Origin: a bacterium
GTDB lineage: Bacteria > BMS3Abin14
Direction: 5' to 3'
DNA length: 8,287 nt
Assembly (NCBI GenBank): GCA_020352595.1
Contig: CP070682.1
Coordinates: 381,277 to 389,563 of the forward strand
Positions 1 to 4,645 of the stretch are shown here, piece after piece (the stretch's first letter is position 1; each line of letters starts with the position of its first letter). A model generated the notes under the pieces. It was not told where the DNA came from and made no database searches. It was given only the letters and a program-made list of their open reading frames with translations. Position numbers and translations under genes: made by a program.

Positions 1-156
1 CGGCAGGAGAGAAAGCCACCCCCCAGTGGCCTGCACCATATGCTTGCACTATAAAACCTGGAAATCAACCCCTCTTGTCTTTTCGTGTCGGGTCCAAGGT
101 CTGAAAAAGTTCGACTTTTCTACGGGGGCAAGCCCCCCCGGTGCCCCGTGACCCCC

Positions 157-185
157 TTGATGTTCCTCGCACCCTGACGTATATC
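157..185 (+). promoter_or_regulatory. Candidate sigma70-type promoter
   Basis: TTGATG at 157-162 (4 of 6 matches to TTGACA) and TATATC at 180-185 (4 of 6 matches to TATAAT) are separated by exactly 17 bp. Transcription would start near 192. No protein gene follows closely, so if active it would make a non-coding transcript or a long leader. Such matches occur by chance, so this is only a candidate. Confidence 0.25.
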
Positions 186-191
186 CAGCAA

Positions 192-519
192 AGGACGTGC
201 CAGGGGCCGCTTCCATGTCTTGGGCGCTTAATTACCTGAAAAACAAGGTTTTTCCAGACACCACCCACCTGAGCTCCTCTTCATGGTGAAGGCGGTTGCA
301 CAGTCAGGACCGCGGGCCGTGAATGGTGCTTCGCGGTCGGGGATCCCGGGTGTCGGAGCCCGCCGGACAGGCTGTCTGCAGATCCCCTTTGCAGGATCCG
401 CCGTTCCCATCGCTCCGGCACCGACGAAGGAGTACCCGACGAACCTTTACACCAGGATATCCAGCGACTGGAGTGCCAATAATGACAAAAAAGGCCGGTA
501 CAGCCTGACCTTTTTTGTC
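192..519 (+). ncRNA. Candidate structured non-coding transcript (speculative)
   Basis: The interval lies between a candidate promoter (157-185) and a terminator-like inverted repeat (484-519) and has no credible reading frame. Predicted stems are GACCGCG 308-314 with CGCGGTC 332-338 (7 bp, 17-nt loop), an 11-bp stem 349-359 with 412-422 containing one G-U pair, and CTGCA 376-380 with TGCAG 390-394 nested inside it. It matches no RNA family I recognise. The ends are inferred only from the flanking signals. It could equally be untranscribed spacer or part of a long leader. Confidence 0.18.
484..519 (+). terminator. Perfect 11-bp inverted repeat, terminator-like
   Basis: GACAAAAAAGG (484-494) is exactly complementary to CCTTTTTTGTC (509-519) across a 14-nt loop. 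The arrangement of A6, GG, loop, CC and T6 resembles a bidirectional intrinsic terminator, but the GC part of the stem is short. An alternative inner pairing is GGC 493-495 with GCC 503-505. It would end transcription coming from upstream before the promoter of the gene at 713. A regulatory-protein site or a plain cruciform cannot be excluded. Confidence 0.4.
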
Positions 520-547
520 TCCTTCGGGTACAAAATTGCAACGCGAT

Positions 548-576
548 TTCGGACAACTCCGCCTGCATGTCAAAAT
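548..576 (+). promoter_or_regulatory. Candidate extended -10 promoter for the DUF2167 gene
   Basis: TTCGGA (548-553, 3 of 6 matches) and CAAAAT (571-576, 4 of 6 matches) are 17 bp apart. A TG at 568-569 sits one base before the -10, as in extended -10 promoters. It lies just after the terminator-like repeat and would leave a leader of about 130 nt before the start codon at 713. It rests on motif matching alone. Confidence 0.25.
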
Positions 577-630
577 ACACCTTTAATTAAGGGCACTTGC
601 ACTATCATGTCCATTTCAGTGGCGGCGGCT

Positions 631-682
631 CGGCCCTTGCAATACCGGGCCGTGTTGTGCAGTACCGGCTGTACCGTCAGCC
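631..682 (+). other. Two adjacent hairpins in the leader of the DUF2167 gene
   Basis: CGGCCC 631-636 pairs with GGGCCG 647-652 (10-nt loop), and GGCTG 667-671 pairs with CAGCC 678-682 (6-nt loop). They lie 19 to 30 nt upstream of the ribosome site at 701-710. No T-run follows either, so they are not classic terminators. They may simply be leader structure. Confidence 0.3.
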
Positions 683-712
683 AACAGACCTGCCTGACAG
701 GGGAGGGAGACA

Positions 713-1612
713 ATGGACAGAAAAAGAAGGATACAGGGGGCTGTCCTGGCTTTGGCCGTGGTCATGGCCCTGGCGGCCAGCGCCGCCGCACAGGAGGAGG
801 GATCAGCCGTCCAGTGGATCGAGGGCCCCAGGGCCGTGGACCTGGGTGACAACCTGGCCCAGCTGGACATGAGCGAGGCCTACCTCTTCGCCGGGCCCGA
901 GGACACCCGGGCCGTCATGGAGTACCTCGGCAACCCGCCCACCAACGCCGAGATGGGAATGATCATCCCCAACAACGAAGAGGGGGACTGGTTCATCGTC
1001 TTCGAGTACTTCGAGGTGGGCTACATCAAGGACGACGACGGCGACGAGATCGACGCGGCCGCCATCCTGGAAAGCTACCGGGAGGGCACCGAGCAGGCCA
1101 ACAAGGAGCGTGAAAAGATGGGCGCCGCTCCCATCCACGTGGCGGGGTGGTACGAGCAGCCGCACTACGACCCGGCCACCAACAACCTGACGTGGGCCAT
1201 GCTCCTGGAAGACGACGAGAAGAACCAGACCGTCAACTACAACGTCAGGATCCTTGGCCGCAGGGGGTACGTTTCCGCCGTCCTGGTGGCCGACCCGGAG
1301 AGGCTCACGGCCCTCAAGGGGGACGTCGAGGGCGTCGTGGCGAACCTGACCTACAAGTCAGGGAGCAGGTACGCGGAATACGTCAAGGGAGACAAGCTGG
1401 CCCAGATAGGTCTGACGGCCCTCATAGCCGGCGGGGCCGGGGCCGCTGCGGTCAAGCTGGGGCTCTTCCAGGCCCTGGCCAAGTTCTGGAAGGCCATCAT
1501 GGTGGCCATACTGGCCTTTTTCGCCTCCGTGTGGAAGGTCATCAAGAGGGTCTTCAGGACCGAGGAGAAGCTCCCCATGGGCCAGCCGCCCCAGGGGAGG
1601 CTGGAGACCTGA
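713..1612 (+). CDS. DUF2167 family membrane-anchored protein
   Basis: This 299-residue protein starts with a Sec signal peptide: basic MDRKRR, a hydrophobic core at residues 8-22 and a probable AAA|Q cleavage near residue 26. The mature part is acidic, with an IIPNNEEGDWF segment near 84-94 and a GWYEQPHYDPATNNLTWAML segment at 145-164. The latter, together with the Tyr/Asn-rich stretch after it, is the basis of the DUF2167 call. Hydrophobic segments at about 231-250 and 256-276 should anchor the C-terminus, leaving a short basic tail. The ATG at 713 follows a strong GGGAGGGAGA ribosome site (701-710). The family is membrane-associated and its biochemical role is, to my knowledge, unknown, so no function is assigned. 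The next gene starts 16 nt downstream, suggesting cotranscription. The family assignment is from memory of the pattern, not a search. Confidence 0.85.
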   Translation: MDRKRRIQGAVLALAVVMALAASAAAQEEGSAVQWIEGPRAVDLGDNLAQLDMSEAYLFAGPEDTRAVMEYLGNPPTNAEMGMIIPNNEEGDWFIVFEYFEVGYIKDDDGDEIDAAAILESYREGTEQANKEREKMGAAPIHVAGWYEQPHYDPATNNLTWAMLLEDDEKNQTVNYNVRILGRRGYVSAVLVADPERLTALKGDVEGVVANLTYKSGSRYAEYVKGDKLAQIGLTALIAGGAGAAAVKLGLFQALAKFWKAIMVAILAFFASVWKVIKRVFRTEEKLPMGQPPQGRLET

Positions 1613-1628
1613 GACCGGTGTTCGGTCC

Positions 1629-2744
1629 ATGGACATAGGGACGATAATCGCCGTCATCTGGCCCTACCTGGCCGCCCTCTACTTCCTGGACTGTCTCCTG
1701 GTGGTAAGGGGCGGCCGGCTGCTTCTGGCCGGCCTCTCTCCCTCGGAGCTGAGGACCCTCGGCCCCGGCCTCCGGCTGGCCGGAGTGCTCCCCTGGGAGT
1801 GGTCCGTCCTCGCCACCAGGGACCCGGTGGTCCTGTCGGAGGCCGGCCTGTACTCACGGCTCCAGCCAGGCCCCCTTCCCCTGAGACCACCGCGCCCCGA
1901 CGACTTCCGGTTCACACCCTGGGAGGAAGCGGCTGACGTCCGCAGGGAAGGCAGCAGGGTGACGGTGGGGGGAGAGACGGCGCTCGTCTGCGCAACGGGT
2001 GTGGAAGCCGACTCCCACCTCCTCCGGATCCTGAGGATACGGGATCTGCCTCCAGCCGAGCGGGGCTCTGCCCTGGCAGACGACATGGCGGCCGCCGCCG
2101 ACGCGCAGGCCATCGGCGAGAGGGTCAGAGGGGTGAAGGCCGCCACCACCCTCCTGCGGGCCTCGAGCGCGGCGCTCTTCCTCCTCACGCTGGCCGTGGT
2201 GCCAGGCTCTCTGCTGCTCAGGGCGCCCTTTGCGCTGCTGTGGGCGGAAGTCTTCGCCTTTCTGGCTCTCTGGCTTGCCGTGGCCGTGCTGTGGTGGCGC
2301 GCGCACCGCACGCTGCTTCCCGAGGCCTCCGGGGACCGCCTGGAGGAGACCCTGGTCCTCCTGCTCTTCCCAGTGAGCACCCTGCACGCCTTCGGCAAAC
2401 TGACGAGAAGGCTTTTCGGGCCCTTTGACAGCACGGCGCTCATGGCGACCATGGCGCCTTCCTCCGCCTCCGGGGAACTGGTCAGAGAGCACATCCGGGC
2501 CCGGGCCGCGGCATCGTCCGGGGGCGGTGGAGACTTCACCGAAGCCTGGAGCATGCGCGTCCGGTCCCTGGAGGAACTGGCCCGGCGTTCGGGCGTGGAC
2601 CTCTCCCCGGACAGGCTCCACCGGAACGGGGGCGGTTCCGGGGAGGCAGTCTGTCCGCTGTGCGGCGCAGGGTACCGCCAAGGTGTCCTTCAGTGTTCCG
2701 ACTGCGGCGTTCCCCTGCTCAAGACCCCTCCGGAAGCGACCTGA
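1629..2744 (+). CDS. Membrane protein of unknown function with C-terminal zinc ribbon
   Basis: I do not recognise this 371-residue protein as a named family. A hydrophobic N-terminus (residues 5-25) is followed by a soluble region (about 30-170) rich in Leu, Arg and Pro. Two closely spaced membrane segments follow (about 177-196 and 201-224). The C-terminal half is probably soluble, with a Gly/Ser linker near 295-302. It ends in CPLCGAGYRQGVLQCSDCGV, with Cys342, Cys345, Cys356 and Cys359 as a typical four-cysteine zinc ribbon of a kind common at the ends of bacterial membrane proteins. A reducing cytosolic location would suit it, which is inference. The ATG at 1629 lacks a good ribosome site (nearest GGAG at 1603-1606), so translation may be coupled to the DUF2167 gene 16 nt upstream. 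A terminator-like hairpin overlaps its stop codon. Confidence 0.8.
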   Translation: MDIGTIIAVIWPYLAALYFLDCLLVVRGGRLLLAGLSPSELRTLGPGLRLAGVLPWEWSVLATRDPVVLSEAGLYSRLQPGPLPLRPPRPDDFRFTPWEEAADVRREGSRVTVGGETALVCATGVEADSHLLRILRIRDLPPAERGSALADDMAAAADAQAIGERVRGVKAATTLLRASSAALFLLTLAVVPGSLLLRAPFALLWAEVFAFLALWLAVAVLWWRAHRTLLPEASGDRLEETLVLLLFPVSTLHAFGKLTRRLFGPFDSTALMATMAPSSASGELVREHIRARAAASSGGGGDFTEAWSMRVRSLEELARRSGVDLSPDRLHRNGGGSGEAVCPLCGAGYRQGVLQCSDCGVPLLKTPPEAT

Positions 2745-2783
2745 GAGGCCTGTCGCCTCAGGTCGCCTTTCCTCCGCCTTTTT
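2736..2783 (+). terminator. Probable intrinsic terminator of the DUF2167/zinc-ribbon unit
   Basis: GCGACCTGAG (2736-2745) is exactly complementary to CTCAGGTCGC (2757-2766) across an 11-nt loop. An alternative fold pairs GAGGC with GCCTC inside a 7-bp outer stem. A pyrimidine-rich stretch follows, ending in TTTTT at 2779-2783. The left arm contains the TGA stop (2742-2744) of the zinc-ribbon gene. The T-run is about 12 nt past the stem, so termination may be incomplete or Rho-assisted. Confidence 0.55.
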
Positions 2784-2795
2784 CCACTTCTCATC

Positions 2796-2823
2796 TTGAC
2801 AATTGCGGCAAAGGGTCCAATAT
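2796..2823 (+). promoter_or_regulatory. Promoter of the tetR/efflux operon
   Basis: A perfect TTGACA (2796-2801) is followed after 16 bp by CAATAT (2818-2823); AATATG at 2819-2824, with a 17-bp spacer, is an alternative. Transcription would start near 2830, inside the 24-bp palindrome, giving a leader of roughly 27 nt. The -10 abuts or overlaps the palindrome by one base, so a bound repressor would block RNA polymerase. No second promoter is evident in the GC-rich 80 nt before the adaptor gene. Confidence 0.65.
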
Positions 2824-2846
2824 GCGGAGTGAACGTTCACTCCGCA
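2823..2846. promoter_or_regulatory. Perfect 24-bp palindrome, probable TetR-family operator
   Basis: The half-site TGCGGAGTGAAC (2823-2834) is followed with no gap by its exact reverse complement (2835-2846). The centre GTGAACGTTCAC resembles operators bound by AcrR/TtgR-type TetR regulators, which often contain TGAACGTTCA. It starts at the last base of the -10, spans the expected transcription start and touches the ribosome site. This layout predicts autorepression by the TetR gene 11 nt downstream and repression of the efflux genes behind it. Binding is inferred from position and symmetry. Confidence 0.85.
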
Positions 2847-2852
2847 AGGTGG
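2846..2852 (+). promoter_or_regulatory. Ribosome binding site fixing the GTG start of tetR
   Basis: AAGGTGG (2846-2852) lies 4 nt before the GTG at 2857. The nearby ATG at 2822 is in another frame, and the first in-frame ATG (2893) would remove part of the first DNA-binding helix. The GTG is therefore the best start. Confidence 0.7.
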
Positions 2853-2856
2853 TCGC

Positions 2857-3429
2857 GTGTCAAGAAAGACCGGTGAAAAACGCCGGGCGGTCATGGAGGC
2901 CGCCCAGGATCTCTTCGTCGAGTGCGGTTTCCACGGCGCTCCCACGTCCCTCATCGCGCAGCGCGCCGGCGTGGGCGTGGGCACCATCTACCGCTATTTC
3001 AGGAACAAGGAAGAGCTCATCCACAGCATCTTCGACGAACTGCACCTGCGGTTCCACGAGCGTTTCAGCCAGGGTCACGACCCCGGCGCCCCCCTGGCCG
3101 AGCGCCTGACATTCCTGCTGGGCAGGCTGCTGGCCATATTCATCGAGTCCCCCAGGGACTTCCTGTTTCTCGAGCAGTACCACTACTCGCCCTTCTCGGC
3201 CGCCGACCGCCAGGAGATCCCCGATGAGGAGCACAACGCCATCCGCAGGCTGCTGCGGGAGGGAAAGAATTCAGGACTTTTCAAGGACGCGCCTCTGCCC
3301 GTCCTTCAGGGCATCGCCCTCGGCCCCGTCATCTTCCTGGCCAAGGAGCACATCGCGGGACGGCTGTCCATGGACGAATCGACCATCCGGCTGGCCACAC
3401 AGGCCTGCTGGGACGCCTTGCAGAAGTGA
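2857..3429 (+). CDS. TetR/AcrR family transcriptional repressor of the efflux operon
   Basis: At 190 residues this has the usual TetR-family length. The N-terminal DNA-binding domain covers residues 5-52. Helix 1 contains [12 protein letters not shown], and the helix-turn-helix is at about 29-50, including [18 protein letters not shown] followed by RNKEEL, a near-canonical TetR_N pattern. Residues 60-190 are a mostly helical ligand-binding and dimerisation domain, which is variable in the family and does not reveal the ligand. It is the first gene of its operon, in the same direction as the adaptor gene 80 nt downstream, and a 24-bp palindrome sits just before its start. The likely mechanism is a homodimer that represses its own promoter until a pump substrate binds. 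Target and ligand are inferred. Confidence 0.92.
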   Translation: MSRKTGEKRRAVMEAAQDLFVECGFHGAPTSLIAQRAGVGVGTIYRYFRNKEELIHSIFDELHLRFHERFSQGHDPGAPLAERLTFLLGRLLAIFIESPRDFLFLEQYHYSPFSAADRQEIPDEEHNAIRRLLREGKNSGLFKDAPLPVLQGIALGPVIFLAKEHIAGRLSMDESTIRLATQACWDALQK

Positions 3430-3497
3430 GGGCCCGACACCGGACCCGGGCGCCGCGCACGGGACTGCACATCGGTGCGCCCGCATCAACCTGACCG

Positions 3498-3503
3498 AAA
3501 GGA
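3498..3503 (+). promoter_or_regulatory. Ribosome binding site of the adaptor gene
   Basis: AAAGGA (3498-3503) is 6 nt before the ATG at 3510. It supports this start over the ATG at 3517, which is in another frame. Confidence 0.6.
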
Positions 3504-3509
3504 CGCACA

Positions 3510-4640
3510 ATGAACCATGACCATCCTCAAAGCCCGCCCCTGAGCCGTCGCCCCGGAACCGGCCGCCTCCGGGGCGGTCTCTGGATCGCCGGAGCCGTCA
3601 CCCTCACCGCCGGACTTCTGCTCTACATGGGGAGCGGCCGCACCCAGGAGGAAGAGGGCAAGGGCAAGCCTCCGGCAGGAGCGCCGCGGGGCATGCTGGT
3701 GGAAGCGGCCACGGCCCGGGTCATGTCCGTCAGCAGGGAGATCACCGCGGTGGGGACCCTCACGTCCAACGAGTCCGTGGTCGTCTCCGCGGAGATCGCC
3801 GGACGGGTCGTGGACATCGCCTTTTCGGAGGGCCAGCGGGCCAAAGCGGGCCAGGTTCTCGTACGCCTGGATCGCTCCATCCTCGAGGCCCAGCGGGACC
3901 GGGCCGAGGCCAGCCTCACCCTGAGCCGCGCCAACCGGGACCGGGCCGAGGTCCTGCTCAGGGAAGAGGCCATCAGTCAGCGTGAGTGGGACGAGGCCAG
4001 CGCCCAGTGGCGGCTTGACGAGGCGAGCCTGCGACTGGCCCAGGCCCAGCTGGACAAGACCGTCCTGCGGGCGCCCTTCGACGGGGCCCTCGGCCTGCGG
4101 CACGTCAGCGTCGGCGAGTACGTGCAGCCGGGCCAGCCCATCGTCACCCTCGACGACACGGACCCCATCAAGCTCGACTTCCGGGTGCCCGAGGTGTTCA
4201 GCGCCCGCCTCCAGGCTGGCCAGGGGGTGCAGGTCCAGGTGGACGCCGCCCCGGGCCGGACCTTCTCCGGCAAGGTCTACGCCATCGACCCCAAGGTGGA
4301 TCCGACGGGCCGCAGCCTCCAGGTGCGCGCCAGGGTGCCCAACGCGGAGGGGTCCCTGCGGCCGGGCATGTTCGCCCAGGTGCGCCTCGTCATGGAGGAG
4401 AGGCCTGACGCCCTCATGATCCCCGAGCAGGCCCTCATCTCCCAGGGCCAGAGCCAGTTCGTCTACAAGGTGGTCGAGGGCGTCGTGGTGGAGGTCCCCG
4501 TCTCCCTGGGTCTGCGCCAGCGGGGACTGGTGGAGATCACGGACGGCCTGTCCCCGGGCGACACCGTCATCACCGCCGGCCAGATCAAGGTGAGGCCCGG
4601 TGTGCCCGTCACCATAGCGCCCGCGGCCGGAGGGAACTGA
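3510..4640 (+). CDS. RND efflux periplasmic adaptor (membrane fusion protein, HlyD/AcrA type)
   Basis: This 376-residue protein bridges the RND pump and the outer-membrane channel. A short cytoplasmic basic segment precedes a single membrane anchor (about residues 23-40). No lipobox cysteine is present, so unlike AcrA or MexA it should be held by an uncleaved helix. Domains in order are: first lipoyl half at about 86-120 (VSAEIAGRVVDIAFSEGQ, then AGQVLVRLD); alpha-hairpin at about 121-183, with heptad-like Ala/Leu/Arg repeats including AEVLLREEAISQREWDEA; second lipoyl half at about 184-216 (TVLRAPFDGALGLRHVSVGE); beta-barrel at about 218-296 (IKLDFRVPE, RSLQVRARV, LRPGMFAQV); and membrane-proximal domain at 300-370. 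The short hairpin fits a TolC-type partner with tip-to-tip docking. The RND gene begins 5 nt after its stop, so the two are almost certainly cotranscribed and made in proportion. Confidence 0.95.
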   Translation: MNHDHPQSPPLSRRPGTGRLRGGLWIAGAVTLTAGLLLYMGSGRTQEEEGKGKPPAGAPRGMLVEAATARVMSVSREITAVGTLTSNESVVVSAEIAGRVVDIAFSEGQRAKAGQVLVRLDRSILEAQRDRAEASLTLSRANRDRAEVLLREEAISQREWDEASAQWRLDEASLRLAQAQLDKTVLRAPFDGALGLRHVSVGEYVQPGQPIVTLDDTDPIKLDFRVPEVFSARLQAGQGVQVQVDAAPGRTFSGKVYAIDPKVDPTGRSLQVRARVPNAEGSLRPGMFAQVRLVMEERPDALMIPEQALISQGQSQFVYKVVEGVVVEVPVSLGLRQRGLVEITDGLSPGDTVITAGQIKVRPGVPVTIAPAAGGN

Positions 4641-4645
4641 CGCCC

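Larger units (their letters stand above)
1..712. other. Intergenic region rich in inverted repeats, no convincing protein gene
   Basis: Open frames here lack ribosome sites, run into the downstream gene in another frame, or have scrambled compositions, so I call none. Visible structure includes a nested hairpin at 3-34 (GCAG 3-6 with CTGC 31-34, and GCCAC 15-19 with GTGGC 26-30, with a purine-rich bulge). AAAAGT 105-110 pairs with ACTTTT 114-119. GGGGGC 124-129 can pair with GCCCCC 132-137, or ACGGGG 122-127 with CCCCGT 144-149. AAAAAC 239-244 pairs with GTTTTT 248-253. A stronger repeat lies at 484-519. No tRNA, SRP RNA, tmRNA, RNase P or cobalamin-riboswitch signature was recognised by eye. 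The gene upstream of base 1 is not visible. Confidence 0.6.

Noticed and set aside
50..55. TATAAA as a -10 element
   Set aside because: No acceptable -35 match lies 16-18 bp upstream and no gene follows closely.
104..121. GTTCGA resembling a tRNA T-loop
   Set aside because: The flanking bases do not form the 5-bp T-stem around a 7-nt loop, and no acceptor or anticodon arm is visible.
43..605. Direct repeats CTTGCACTAT (43-52 and 596-605) and ATATCCAGC (181-189 and 457-465)
   Set aside because: Exact repeats of 9-10 bp are expected at about this number by chance in a 700-bp stretch, and they match no attachment-site or transposon-end pattern.
593..605. GGCAC followed by TTGC, resembling sigma54 promoter parts
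   Set aside because: The two blocks are adjacent, whereas sigma54 promoters need the GG and GC dinucleotides 10 bp apart. The copy near base 28 also has the wrong spacing.
283..849. A 188-codon open frame on the + strand before and into the DUF2167 gene
   Set aside because: There is no ribosome site at 283, its product has no recognisable domain or consistent composition, it runs through the terminator-like repeat, and its 3' part overlaps the signal peptide region of the better-supported gene at 713.
1854..2987. A 377-codon open frame on the minus strand across the zinc-ribbon gene and the tetR promoter
   Set aside because: It crosses a terminator, a promoter and an operator and has no domain signature. 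The + strand zinc ribbon and the TetR helix-turn-helix are clear.
3447..3483. CGGGCGC/GCGCCCG inverted repeat between tetR and the adaptor gene as a terminator
   Set aside because: The 7-bp stem has a 23-nt loop and no T-run, and a competing GCGCAC/GTGCGC pairing exists. The gap is short and the genes fit one operon, so at most it is a weak attenuator.
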